Source of the DNA: Pelagovum pacificum
Lineage (GTDB): Bacteria > Pseudomonadota > Alphaproteobacteria > Rhodobacterales > Rhodobacteraceae
NCBI RefSeq assembly: GCF_016134045.1
Contig: NZ_CP065915.1
Coordinates: forward strand, 124,001-188,000
Length of the DNA stretch: 64,000 nt
Reading direction: 5' to 3'
Every line of letters begins with the position of its first letter. Position 1 is the first letter of the stretch. Of the stretch, positions 1 to 8,549 are shown piece by piece. The notes under the pieces were generated by a model. That model worked only from the letters and a program-made list of their open reading frames with translations, was not told the DNA's origin and made no database searches. Both the position numbers and the translations under genes were made by a program.

Positions 1-372
1 CGCCCCGTCGATCGCGTCATCGTGGCGACCGCCGTGCAGCTCGTCGTCGCCGGCGCTGCCCCTGAGGATGTCGTTGCCGTCCTCGCCGTGAATGTAGTCG
101 TCGCCCGCGCCCCCATCGACCTCGTCGTCGCCGCTGCGGGTGAAGATCGTGTCGATTCCATCGGTGCCGTCGATCTTGTCAGCCCCGTCTGTCCCGGCGA
201 TCCGTGTCGCAACGCTGCCGTCGGCACCGGGAACCTCCCAGATGCGGACCGTCCGCACGGGATCGTCCTCCCGATCTTCTTCCGGCAGGAGGTCCTCCGC
301 CTCTTCGGTGTCGAGCGATACGAAGCTGCCGCCCAGCAAAGCAATGCCGAGCAGGCCGAGCAATCCCAGCAT
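1..372 (-). CDS. RTX-type calcium-binding repeat protein, 5' part only
   Basis: This gene reads leftward and runs off the window edge, so only the first 124 codons are visible. The start ATG is the complement of 370-372. The N-terminus is a short hydrophobic Leu/Gly segment that looks like a signal or anchor, followed by an acidic stretch. From about residue 70 there are back-to-back nonapeptides of the GGxGxD type (GGAGDDYIH, GEDGND, GSAGDDELH), the calcium-binding parallel beta-roll of RTX proteins. In that family the repeats fold outside the cell on binding calcium and usually accompany type I secretion. What lies beyond the repeats, whether enzyme, adhesin or only repeats, cannot be told from here. 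Confidence 0.8.
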   Translation of the reverse strand, partial: MLGLLGLLGIALLGGSFVSLDTEEAEDLLPEEDREDDPVRTVRIWEVPGADGSVATRIAGTDGADKIDGTDGIDTIFTRSGDDEVDGGAGDDYIHGEDGNDILRGSAGDDELHGGRHDDAIDGA

Positions 373-450
373 GTCCAAAGTCCCCGGTGAAACGAGGCTC
401 TCGACATATCACGGGCGCACGTCTTCCGGCCGGCAATTCTTACCAAATGG

Positions 451-978
451 TTAATCGGCCAGCCACGGCTCGGGCTGGACGCCGTAGCCGATATAGAGCG
501 GATGTTTCGGGTGCCCCGCCTTGCTGAGGCCGAGGTGCGTCAGCTCCCGCCCGGTGTCGCGCAGCAGCCGCTCGACCGTCGGCCCGCGATCGAGATGCGC
601 CCCGTGCGTGCCCCAGGCGCAGACCACCCGGTCGCCGCCTTCGCGGATCCATGCCAGCGCGCTTTCACGGATCGCGTCGTCGTTGCCGGGGCCAACCGGA
701 TCGCCGGCGGCCCGCATCACCTTCGGATCGGTTGCGCGAAAGGCGAAGATGTTGGTCACCCTGAACGCCCCGAACCCGAGCGTCCGCGCCCGGCGCTCGC
801 AGCGCTCGACCGTCGGATCGTTCTGCACTTCGGTCGCGGTGGAGGGATTGAGCATCACGAACAACGCCCGCGCCCCCGACGGATCCCACGTCCGCGTCAA
901 CAGGTAACGGTAGGTCTCGCAATCCGAATAGACGGCGACGGAGGCGGCATCGCCCTTCTGGAAACTGCGCTCGATCAT
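451..978 (-). CDS. DUF1643 family protein
   Basis: A 175-residue protein of the DUF1643 family. The motif FVMLNPSTA near residue 40 and the following DPTVERCERRA are hallmarks of this family. The function is unknown; it occurs widely in bacteria and phages as a single domain. I chose the ATG whose complement is 976-978 because residues upstream of it are not conserved-looking and family members begin close to the segment around IERSF. An in-frame start at 1065 would add 29 residues. No signal peptide or membrane segment is visible. The gene is divergent from the phosphatidyltransferase gene at 1222 across about 240 bp. Confidence 0.8.
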   Translation of the reverse strand: MIERSFQKGDAASVAVYSDCETYRYLLTRTWDPSGARALFVMLNPSTATEVQNDPTVERCERRARTLGFGAFRVTNIFAFRATDPKVMRAAGDPVGPGNDDAIRESALAWIREGGDRVVCAWGTHGAHLDRGPTVERLLRDTGRELTHLGLSKAGHPKHPLYIGYGVQPEPWLAD

Positions 979-1221
979 GCGGCCGCGTGTAGCGCGGGGC
1001 AGGGGCGTGTGAAAGTGGACTCCGGGCGGAACGACATCGCGAAATGCCGTCGAAGTGTGATCCAACCAGCCCCCTCCGACCGTAGGTTAACCATGCCGGA
1101 CGTGACCGCATCACCGACGCCACGTTCGCGATGCCGCGTCGATAAGAGCTTTTTAACTCGCCAAACCTTGCCAGCGAGACCGCATGATACACCTCGCAAG
1201 TTTCATGAGGATGACAATACG

Positions 1222-1986
1222 ATGACGCCAATGGACACCCATCGCCGGAAAGGCGACGAGGTTGTCGCCCTGCAGGGCGCAGCCGTGTCGGGTGCCATCG
1301 GGGCGTGGCTCGGCCTTCTCGTGCCGATGGTCCTTGTTGCGGTCCTGCTGCCGGGTCTCGGCATCGTGTTCACGGGCCTTCTGGCCATACTTTGGCTTGC
1401 GATCGGCGCTTTGGCGATTGTCGGGCTTTCCGAGTATCATCCCTACGCCCGGTTCGGCGCGGCCAACGTCACGACGGCCGCCCGGGCGGCTGGAACCCTC
1501 CTTCTGGGGGCCGTATCCATTGCGTTCGACCGGTTGCCCGACGAAGCGCCGCAGGCAGTCGCGGCGGCGGGGCTCGCCATCATTTCGCTCGACGGCGTGG
1601 ACGGGTTTATTGCACGGCGCACAGGTCTGGCATCCCGCTACGGTGCGCGGTTCGACATGGAGGTCGATGCCGGTCTCACACTGGTCCTGTCGTTCGCGGC
1701 CTGGCAGGCGGGTGCAGCGCCGCTGGCGATCTTGGCCCTGGTCCTGCCGCATTACCTGTTTTCGATGGCGAAGCCGTTCGCCCCATGGCTCGATCGTCCG
1801 TTGCGGCCGAGCCTCGTGCGCAAGGCGATCTGCGTGCTGCAGATGGCATTGCCGGTCGTGCTTCTCGCACTGCCTGTCCTGAGGGATCAGGGCGTGCTGC
1901 TGACTTGTGGTATTCTCGCAGCTGTCGTTGGATCCTTCCTGCGCGACATCGTCTATCTCGCCTCCCGCCGGTCGGAGGCAGAATGA
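1222..1986 (+). CDS. CDP-alcohol phosphatidyltransferase family protein
   Basis: A 254-residue integral membrane protein that should transfer a phosphoalcohol from a CDP-activated donor to a second alcohol, the reaction of phospholipid-head-group and phosphatidylglycerophosphate synthases. The family signature D-G-x2-A-R-x8-G-x3-D-x3-D is complete: D127, G128, A131, R132, G141, D145, D149. Several hydrophobic helices flank it. The ATG at 1222 is chosen because it starts just before the first membrane helix; the open frame upstream to 502 is antisense to DUF1643. Its 3' end overlaps the convergent UPF0104 gene by 34 nt. Substrates cannot be assigned. The neighbourhood, a flippase-like protein and an alkaline-phosphatase-superfamily enzyme, suggests an envelope lipid or phosphoglycan role (inference). 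Confidence 0.85.
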   Translation: MTPMDTHRRKGDEVVALQGAAVSGAIGAWLGLLVPMVLVAVLLPGLGIVFTGLLAILWLAIGALAIVGLSEYHPYARFGAANVTTAARAAGTLLLGAVSIAFDRLPDEAPQAVAAAGLAIISLDGVDGFIARRTGLASRYGARFDMEVDAGLTLVLSFAAWQAGAAPLAILALVLPHYLFSMAKPFAPWLDRPLRPSLVRKAICVLQMALPVVLLALPVLRDQGVLLTCGILAAVVGSFLRDIVYLASRRSEAE

Positions 1987-2873
1987 GGTCGCATCAAGAC
2001 GTAAAGACCCGGCAAGGCGCCGGCGAGGTTCACGACGGCAAAGAGCAGCGATGCCGCCACGCCAGCTTCCGCCGCGAATCCAGCTATCGGCCAGAGCGCT
2101 GCGGCGGCACCTTCGCGCAGGCCGAGGCCGCCGATGCCGACGGGAACCAGCATCGCAGCAAGGCAGATCGGAAAAAGCACGAGTGCGGTCGTGAAGCGGA
2201 CTGGCGTGCCGACCGCGATCGCGCACAGCCAGAAGCAGCCGATCAAACCAGAGATCACGGCGATGTTCAGCAAGAGCAGCGCGAAGAGGCTCGCCCGGCG
2301 ACCCGCCAACCGGCGGAGATCGGAGGACAGCCCGCCCAGCGCCCGTCCCGCGCGGCCGGGCAGGGTCCCGCCAGCCCAGAGCACGAGGACGATCATGAGC
2401 AGACCGACGATGAAGGCCGCAGCGAGTTGATCCGTGCCGCCGGGAGTCGCGCCGACGATCAGTCCGGCCAAGAGCACGAAGGCGAGTGCGACCTGCCCGG
2501 ACAATCGCTCGATCATCACGCCGCGCAGTACCGGCGCGGTCGTGGTCGCCTCCCGGACGCGGAAGACCCTTGCCGCATCACCGCCGACGCCACCCGGCAG
2601 GATGATGTTGAGCAAGCTCGACACGTAGTATTCCCCGATCGCGCGGCGCACGGGCAGGGTCTGGCCGAGCGCGGTGACCGTCACGTGCCATCGCAGCGCG
2701 GAAGCTACGATCACGACTTGAGACAGGACCAGTGCCCCGATCAGCGGCAGGCCTCGCGCGTCGCGCAACTGCTGCAGAGTGTCCTCGAAATCGACGACCG
2801 CGATCACGAGGGCGAGCGCGGCCACGGGAAGCAGCGTGCGGATCATGCGCAGGACTTGGCGGCCCGATGACAT
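1953..2873 (-). CDS. UPF0104 / lysylphosphatidylglycerol synthase transmembrane-domain protein
   Basis: A 306-residue protein with about seven to eight hydrophobic helices. It matches the membrane half of MprF-like proteins (UPF0104, AglD-like). The motif ILPGGVGGDAARVFR near residue 90 and the later PVGIGGLGLREGAAA are typical of the family. In MprF this half flips aminoacylated lipid; stand-alone members often sit beside glycosyltransferase or lipid genes, and their substrates are mostly unknown. No soluble aminoacyl-transferase domain is attached. The start is either the ATG at 2873, which overlaps the divergent sulfatase start, or the internal ATG at 2846. The 3' end overlaps the convergent phosphatidyltransferase gene. 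Confidence 0.8.
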   Translation of the reverse strand: MSSGRQVLRMIRTLLPVAALALVIAVVDFEDTLQQLRDARGLPLIGALVLSQVVIVASALRWHVTVTALGQTLPVRRAIGEYYVSSLLNIILPGGVGGDAARVFRVREATTTAPVLRGVMIERLSGQVALAFVLLAGLIVGATPGGTDQLAAAFIVGLLMIVLVLWAGGTLPGRAGRALGGLSSDLRRLAGRRASLFALLLLNIAVISGLIGCFWLCAIAVGTPVRFTTALVLFPICLAAMLVPVGIGGLGLREGAAAALWPIAGFAAEAGVAASLLFAVVNLAGALPGLYVLMRPHSASDRREAR

Positions 2874-4450
2874 CGCTCAGGTTCCTTCCCGGGCCTTGGC
2901 CGGGCCTCTTGGGTTTGCTGCTCCTCTGGGCGCTGGCGCTGGTGCCGGCGCGCCCCGCCGGGGCGGAGCATCTGCTTCAGTTACCACTCGAGGTGCCGCT
3001 GGTCGCCTTGATACTGGCGCTGGCGCCAGTGTCCATCGGACGGGTCGTAGCGGCGGTGATCGCGGTGGTCGCTGTGTGGCTTGCCATGCTCCAGGCAGCA
3101 GACCTGGGCATGCGGCTGGCCTTCCGCCGACCGTTCGATCCTGTTCTCGACCTTTACGTGATCCGTCCGGCATGGGAACTGGCGACCGGCACGTTCGGAA
3201 CAGTGACGACTTTCGTCGTCGTACTCGCGGTTGTCGTCGCTATCATCCTGATTGGCTGGGCTTGCTACCGGGCCCTGGCGTCGCTCTCCCGCCACTCGGG
3301 ACGGCGATCGGCCATGGCTGCCGGCGTGTTCCTTGGTCTCGGCCTGCTGGTGCCGGTCGGCGGCTTCACTTTGTTACCTGAAGTGCCTCAGCGTGCCGAG
3401 AGATTCGCCCGCTCACTGCGCGAAGAGTCGGAGTTCGTCCGCGATCTGGGGCGGCGCGAGACGGCGGAAGCCCCCGATTTCGCGGCGCTGGAGGGCAGGG
3501 ACGTCTATCTTTTGTTTGTCGAGAGCTATGGCCAGAGCTGGCTTCAGGAGGACCTGTACCGCGACGATGCGCTGGAACGTCTGACCGCTGTGGAGAGCCG
3601 CCTCGGCGACGCAGGCTTCTCGATGCGGTCGGCGTGGCTGACGTCGCCGACGCAGGGCGGGCAAAGCTGGCTGGCACATGCGACTGCCCTGTCCGGCCTC
3701 TGGGTCAGCAGCCAGCGCCGCTACGACGCACTCATCGGGTCGCAACGCACCTCCCTCAACCGGCAATTCCGGGCGGCGGGCTGGCAGACGCTGGCGGTCA
3801 TGCCCGCGATCTCCCGCGATTGGCCCGAGGCGCGCTGGTACGGCTACGACGACCTTCGCGACAAGGAGCGTATGGAGTACCGGGGCTTGCCGTTCGAGTG
3901 GGTGACGATGCCTGACCAGTACACCCTGTCCCGGACCACCGATCTGGTCTCCGAAATGGACGGGCCGGTGATGGTCGAGGCGGCGCTCATCACCTCCCAT
4001 GCGCCGTGGACGCCGTTGCCCGACATCCTGCCGTGGGAGGACATCGGCGACGGCAGCATCTACGACGGCAGCCATCGCGAAGGAGGGACCCCCGCAGAGG
4101 TCTGGGATGACTACGACGACGTGCGCGTGGCCTACGGCAAGACGCTCGACTATTCGCTGGAGATCATCGGCCAGTGGGTCGAGCGGAGTGCAGACGATTC
4201 GCTCGTTGTCGTACTCGGCGATCACCAGCCCGCCCCGCTCATCGCGGGTGAGGAAGCAGGGGCGGCTGTGCCTGTCCATGTCATCTCCCGCGATCCGGAC
4301 CTGCTGGAAATGCTGCCCGGCGCGTGGACACCTGGCTTGTTGCCCGACCCGGAGCTCGCCGAACGCCCCATGACCGACCTGCGCGGGATCCTGTCGTCCT
4401 GCATGTCCTCGCTCGGCTGCGACGACACCCAGCTCGCAGAGAATTACTGA
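2867..4450 (+). CDS. Alkaline-phosphatase-superfamily (sulfatase / phosphoglycerol transferase-like) membrane enzyme
   Basis: A 527-residue protein with four or so N-terminal membrane helices (residues 1 to about 165) and a C-terminal alkaline-phosphatase-superfamily domain. The layout is that of LtaS and OpgB phosphoglycerol transferases. Visible landmarks are LLFVESYGQSW (first metal aspartate/glutamate region), a TQGGQSW segment where the nucleophile should lie, SHAPW, and VVVLGDHQP (metal ligands) near the end. The Cys/Ser-x-Pro-x-Arg formylglycine motif of true sulfatases is not seen, so a phospho- or phosphoglycerol-transferase or phosphodiesterase is more likely than a sulfatase. The TGA stop overlaps the ATG of the ABC ATPase by one base, so it appears translationally coupled to the importer. 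Confidence 0.75.
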   Translation: MTSLRFLPGPWPGLLGLLLLWALALVPARPAGAEHLLQLPLEVPLVALILALAPVSIGRVVAAVIAVVAVWLAMLQAADLGMRLAFRRPFDPVLDLYVIRPAWELATGTFGTVTTFVVVLAVVVAIILIGWACYRALASLSRHSGRRSAMAAGVFLGLGLLVPVGGFTLLPEVPQRAERFARSLREESEFVRDLGRRETAEAPDFAALEGRDVYLLFVESYGQSWLQEDLYRDDALERLTAVESRLGDAGFSMRSAWLTSPTQGGQSWLAHATALSGLWVSSQRRYDALIGSQRTSLNRQFRAAGWQTLAVMPAISRDWPEARWYGYDDLRDKERMEYRGLPFEWVTMPDQYTLSRTTDLVSEMDGPVMVEAALITSHAPWTPLPDILPWEDIGDGSIYDGSHREGGTPAEVWDDYDDVRVAYGKTLDYSLEIIGQWVERSADDSLVVVLGDHQPAPLIAGEEAGAAVPVHVISRDPDLLEMLPGAWTPGLLPDPELAERPMTDLRGILSSCMSSLGCDDTQLAENY

Positions 4451-5565
4451 TGGCTCGGCTCGAGCTGAAAGGTCTCACCCGGCGGTTCGACGAGAGCCGC
4501 GCCGCGGTAGATGGCATCGACCTCGCAATCGAGGATGGCGAGTTCGTCGTGCTCGTCGGCCCATCGGGTTGCGGCAAGTCCACAACGCTGCGACTCGTCG
4601 CCGGTCTCGAGCAACCGGACGCCGGTGAAATTCTCGTCGACGGGCGGCCGGTCCAGGGCCTCGAGCCGGGCGCGCGGGATGTCGCGATGGTCTTCCAATC
4701 CTACGCGCTCTACCCGCACATGAGCGTGGCGCGGAATCTCGGCTTCGGCCTCCGCAAGCGGGGCCTCTCCAAATCCGAGCGCGCGGCGCGCGTTGCCGAG
4801 GTGGCGGACCTGCTGGAACTGGGCGATCTGCTGTCGCGAAAGCCCGCAGCCCTGTCGGGCGGTCAGCGCCAGAGGGTGGCGATGGGTCGGGCGATCGTCC
4901 GCGATCCTGCCCTTTTCCTGTTCGACGAACCGCTCTCCAATCTCGACGCCCGCCTGCGCACGCAGATGCGGACGGAGATCAAGCGGCTGGCTCGCGTGGT
5001 CAGCACGACCTGCATCTACGTCACGCACGACCAGGTAGAAGCGATGACGATGGCCGACCGTGTCGTCGTCATGCGCGATGGCCGGATCGAGCAGGCCGGA
5101 ACCCCGATGGAGGTCTACAACCGTCCCGCCACGCGCTTCGTCGCCGAATTTCTCGGCGCGCCGTCTATGGCCGTGGTGCCGGCACGGGTCTCCCGCGATG
5201 GTGCAACAGTCTCGGCGTTCGGGGCCGACCTCGACGTACCGGAGGACCGGCGGGCGGACTTCGCGGGATTGGCGGCACAGACCATCGACCTTGGCCTCAG
5301 ACCCGAGGACATCCGGCTCGGCCCTTCCGTGTCGGCACAGGTAGAAGTGGTCGAGGCGCTTGGTGTCGAGACCCTCATCCATGTCGTCCTTCCCGATGGA
5401 ACGCGCGCCGCCTCACGAATCGCGCCAGGCCGAGCGCCCCGCACCGGCGACCGGATCGAGGTCACTCCCGATCTCGGTCGCGCCCACATTTTCGCCCCCG
5501 GGTCCGGCAGGTCTCTGTCGTCCCCTCCCGAGCATCAGCCCTCCCAGACTGGAGACTTCCCATGA
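4450..5565 (+). CDS. Sugar-type ABC importer ATP-binding protein (UgpC/MalK type)
   Basis: A 371-residue ATPase of the CUT1 (carbohydrate uptake) class. Walker A GPSGCGKS is at residues 37-44; the signature LSGGQRQR, Walker B LFLFDEPLSNLD and the H-loop THDQ follow in order. A C-terminal regulatory (TOBE-like) region of about 130 residues marks the MalK/UgpC branch. It should energise uptake through the two permeases at 6851 and 7720 with the binding protein at 5562. The start codon shares one base with the preceding sulfatase stop, and its own stop overlaps the binding-protein start in an ATGA. The substrate class is probably a sugar, polyol or glycerophospho-compound; it cannot be fixed from sequence. 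Confidence 0.92.
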   Translation: MARLELKGLTRRFDESRAAVDGIDLAIEDGEFVVLVGPSGCGKSTTLRLVAGLEQPDAGEILVDGRPVQGLEPGARDVAMVFQSYALYPHMSVARNLGFGLRKRGLSKSERAARVAEVADLLELGDLLSRKPAALSGGQRQRVAMGRAIVRDPALFLFDEPLSNLDARLRTQMRTEIKRLARVVSTTCIYVTHDQVEAMTMADRVVVMRDGRIEQAGTPMEVYNRPATRFVAEFLGAPSMAVVPARVSRDGATVSAFGADLDVPEDRRADFAGLAAQTIDLGLRPEDIRLGPSVSAQVEVVEALGVETLIHVVLPDGTRAASRIAPGRAPRTGDRIEVTPDLGRAHIFAPGSGRSLSSPPEHQPSQTGDFP

Positions 5566-6854
5566 CTGCCAAGACGACCTTCAGACTTGCCGCGCTCTGC
5601 AGCGCCATCGCCGTGCCGGCCATGGCGCAGGACGACCTCGTCACCCGCAACCGCGTCGGACCGGCGGATGCGCCGAACGCCATGACGTTCCGGCTGACGG
5701 CGTTCGACCTCTACGCGCAGGACCCCGAGATGAGCGCGACGTTCGGTGACCTCTTCATCGAGATGCTCGAGGACTTCCCCGACTGGCGCATCGACACGCA
5801 GCTGCAGACCAACGACATCGGGCAGGAACAGGCCCGGATGCTGGAACAGGCCCGCAGCGGGCGTGGTCCCGACTGCGCGATGATCGACAGCTCCTCGCTC
5901 GGCGCCTACAAGGCCGCCGGCGTGCTGTCGCCCATGAACGACTACTTCAGCGAAGAGGACATCGCCGACCTCTTCCCCTTCGTGCGTGAGGGCGTGACCG
6001 ACGACGAGGGCAACCTGCTCGCCTACTGGTGGTTCACCGACCTGCGCGTGATGTACCGCGACACCCGCGTGGTGCCCGAAGCGCCCCAGACGTGGGACGA
6101 GGCGATGGCCGCCGGGCAGGCCAGCGCGGACGCCGGTTATGAAGGGCTGCTGTTCTCCGGCGGTCGGTGGGAAGGGACCGCGCTCGACTGGCTCGGCAAC
6201 TTCTGGGCCGCCGGTGGTAACCTCGTGGACGAGGATGGCCGTCCGGTCTTCGGCGAGGGCGAGAACCGCGAGGCGTTCGTCGAGGCGCTCACCTATTACG
6301 CCGACCTCGTCGAGAGCGGCGCCAGCCCCTCGCGCGTGGCCTCCGTCACGAACTACGACGACTTCCTCGCTGCGGCTGCGGCGGGCAGCACCGCGATGTT
6401 CGTGGGTGGTTCCTGGCAATATGAGCAGCTCCGCGCGACCCTCGCCGAGGAGGACTTCGAGGCGTGGGAAGTCTCCGAGCTTCCGGGCCCGACGGCAGAC
6501 CAGCGCGCGGCCGGTGCCGGCGGCTGGACCATCGGTGCGATGAGCGATGATCCCGAGAAGGTCGAGCTCTGCGCCGCGATCGCCAAGCTCTATGCCGGTC
6601 CGGGCAACGTCGTTCAGGGCCTGCTGCCGACGGCGACGGCCTACTACGAGGAGGCGGAGATCTTCTCCACGCCGACGAACCTCGCCTATTCCGAGTTCCT
6701 CGAGAACGGCCGGCCGCGGCCGGGCGTAGCGGTGTATCCCGAGATCGCCAACCAGATCCAGATTGCGATCGGTGACGTGCTGACGGGCGGCGACCCGGAA
6801 GCGGCCACCGATACGGCGCAGGAAGCGGCGCTGGCCGCGTACGAGCGTCTGTGA
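5562..6854 (+). CDS. ABC importer extracellular solute-binding protein
   Basis: A 430-residue periplasmic binding protein of the family 1 (maltose/sugar) type. A clear signal peptide ends in VPAMAQ just before residue 24. The mature protein has the expected pattern of a two-lobed binder, including a Trp/Tyr-rich segment (LLAYWWFTD) that in this family lines sugar pockets, and GGSWQYEQL. It delivers ligand to the permeases encoded immediately downstream. It overlaps the ATPase gene by four bases (ATGA) and the first permease by four bases (GTGA). Its placement after a surface hydrolase or transferase suggests that the ligand could be a product of that enzyme; this is inference. Confidence 0.9.
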   Translation: MTAKTTFRLAALCSAIAVPAMAQDDLVTRNRVGPADAPNAMTFRLTAFDLYAQDPEMSATFGDLFIEMLEDFPDWRIDTQLQTNDIGQEQARMLEQARSGRGPDCAMIDSSSLGAYKAAGVLSPMNDYFSEEDIADLFPFVREGVTDDEGNLLAYWWFTDLRVMYRDTRVVPEAPQTWDEAMAAGQASADAGYEGLLFSGGRWEGTALDWLGNFWAAGGNLVDEDGRPVFGEGENREAFVEALTYYADLVESGASPSRVASVTNYDDFLAAAAAGSTAMFVGGSWQYEQLRATLAEEDFEAWEVSELPGPTADQRAAGAGGWTIGAMSDDPEKVELCAAIAKLYAGPGNVVQGLLPTATAYYEEAEIFSTPTNLAYSEFLENGRPRPGVAVYPEIANQIQIAIGDVLTGGDPEAATDTAQEAALAAYERL

Positions 6855-7720
6855 TCCGCGAAGGTCGCCCCTGGGGCTGGCTGGCCCCGGCCCTCCTGTT
6901 CCTGGGGGCGATCTACCTTTGGCCGCTGCTCGACGCGCTGCGGCTGGCGTTTACCGATGCGACGCTGCTGCGCGGGGCCACGGAATATACCACTCGTTCC
7001 ATCACCAGTGCGCTCGGTGATCCGGCCCTGCCGGGCATCCTTCGGGCGACCCTGATCTTCACCGGTGCCAGTGTTGTGCTTCTCCAGGCGGCAGGGCTTG
7101 CCATCGCTCTGCTTGTTCATCGCGGCGATCAGCGGAAGCTCCCGGGCATGTCGGCGCTTCGGGCATTGGTGCTCGCGGCGTGGGTCGTGCCTGGTATCGC
7201 CAACGGCCTGATCTGGCAGATCGTTTTCTCCGAGGCTCCGTTCGGCGGCCTCAATTCGATCATCGCGCCGCTCGGCATCGGTCCCCTGCCGTGGTTGTCC
7301 GATCCGACGCTGGCGATGGTTTCGGCGGTCATCGCCAACATCTGGCAAGGGACGGCCTTCTCGATGATCCTCTACTACGCCGCGCTCAAGGGGCTCGACC
7401 CGGCGCTGCAGGAAGCTGCCAAGGTCGATGGCGCGACGCCGCTGGACCGATTCCTTCTGGTGACGCTTCCGCAACTGAGGGGCGCGATGCTGGCCGCTTC
7501 GGTCCTGGTGACGATCCAGACCCTGAATACGTTCGATTCGATCCTCGCGTTGACCGGCGGCGGTCCCGCACAGGCCACTGAAGTCCTCGCGCTTTATACC
7601 TACAACACCGTGTTTCGGGGCTACGACCTCGCCCGTGGAGCGGGCCTCGCGCTGCTCCTGATGGCGCTGAGCCTGCTTGCCGCGTTCCTCTACGCGTTGA
7701 TCCTGAGGGAGCGCCGCTGA
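6851..7720 (+). CDS. ABC importer permease (MalF-like)
   Basis: A 289-residue inner-membrane permease with about six helices. The cytoplasmic EAA loop (EAAKVDGATPLDRFLLVTLP), which docks onto the ATPase, is at about residues 189-208. It starts with GTG at 6851, overlapping the TGA of the binding protein, and its own stop overlaps the next permease start by one base, so translation is likely coupled throughout. It is the first of the usual heterodimeric permease pair of CUT1 importers. The gene is of normal length and nothing in it looks broken. Confidence 0.92.
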   Translation: MIREGRPWGWLAPALLFLGAIYLWPLLDALRLAFTDATLLRGATEYTTRSITSALGDPALPGILRATLIFTGASVVLLQAAGLAIALLVHRGDQRKLPGMSALRALVLAAWVVPGIANGLIWQIVFSEAPFGGLNSIIAPLGIGPLPWLSDPTLAMVSAVIANIWQGTAFSMILYYAALKGLDPALQEAAKVDGATPLDRFLLVTLPQLRGAMLAASVLVTIQTLNTFDSILALTGGGPAQATEVLALYTYNTVFRGYDLARGAGLALLLMALSLLAAFLYALILRERR

Positions 7721-8547
7721 TGCGACGGGCGGGAGACATCCTCACCTACGTCGCGTTGCTGTTGGTGGCGCTGTTCTTCCTCGGCCCGTTCGCGTGGCTT
7801 GTCTCGTTGTCGCTTCGCACCCCGGCAGAAGTCTACCGCGGGTCGGCGGCGTTCATTCCCGACGAGCCGACCCTCGCGAACTTCGCGCAGATCCTGTCCG
7901 ACGGCGCCTTTGCGACGTATCTCTGGAACGGCGTGAAGCTCTCCGTCGCGGGTGCAGCGCTTGCGACCCTCACCGCCGCGCCGGCCGCTTGGGCGTTCGC
8001 GCGGCTGCGCTTCAAGGGACAGGGGGCGCTGCTATGGGCGATTCTCGCGGTGCAGATGGTGTCGCCGCTCATCATCCTGATCCCGCTCTACCGCTACCTC
8101 GACCGGCTCGGCCTGTTGGAAAGCCACACCGCGGTCATCGCCGTCTATGCCGCGATCGGTATCCCGCTGACAGTCTGGCTCCTGCGCGCCGCGTTCGAGC
8201 GGATCCCAGTGGAACTGGAAGAGGCCGCCCGCCTCGACGGCAATTCGCGGCTGGAAGTCATGGCCCTCATCACCCTACCGCTTGCCGCGCCGTCGATGGC
8301 GGCGGCCTTCGTCCTGAACGTGGTGATGAACTGGGGCCAGTTCCTCGTACCGTTCGTGCTGCTGACGGCGGACCAGAAATGGCCGATCTCGGTCGCGATC
8401 TACCGCTTCGCCGGCTCAACCAGTGCGTCCACGACTCAACTCCTCGCCGCCGCCTGCCTGATCGCGCTTGTGCCCGCGATCGTAGTTTTCCTCGCGCTCC
8501 AACGTTTGCTGACGCAGGCCCTCACCGCCGGTGCGGTGAAGGGCTGA
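7720..8547 (+). CDS. ABC importer permease (MalG-like)
   Basis: A 275-residue second permease of the importer, with six predicted helices and the EAA loop EEAARLDGNSRLEVMALITLP in the C-terminal third. Members of this MalG-like branch pair with the MalF-like subunit to form the channel. Its ATG shares its first base with the preceding TGA stop. It is the last gene of the five-gene run that begins with the alkaline-phosphatase-superfamily enzyme. The convergent truB stop is only two bases downstream, with no room for a hairpin terminator between them. Confidence 0.92.
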   Translation: MRRAGDILTYVALLLVALFFLGPFAWLVSLSLRTPAEVYRGSAAFIPDEPTLANFAQILSDGAFATYLWNGVKLSVAGAALATLTAAPAAWAFARLRFKGQGALLWAILAVQMVSPLIILIPLYRYLDRLGLLESHTAVIAVYAAIGIPLTVWLLRAAFERIPVELEEAARLDGNSRLEVMALITLPLAAPSMAAAFVLNVVMNWGQFLVPFVLLTADQKWPISVAIYRFAGSTSASTTQLLAAACLIALVPAIVVFLALQRLLTQALTAGAVKG

Positions 8548-8549
8548 CC

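Noticed and set aside
502..1221. N-terminal extension of the phosphatidyltransferase frame
   Set aside because: It is antisense to DUF1643 and Arg/Pro-rich; the membrane protein begins naturally at 1222.
2867..4450. Calling the envelope enzyme a true sulfatase
   Set aside because: The Cys/Ser-x-Pro-x-Arg motif needed for formylglycine is not visible; the layout fits phosphoglycerol transferase-like proteins better.
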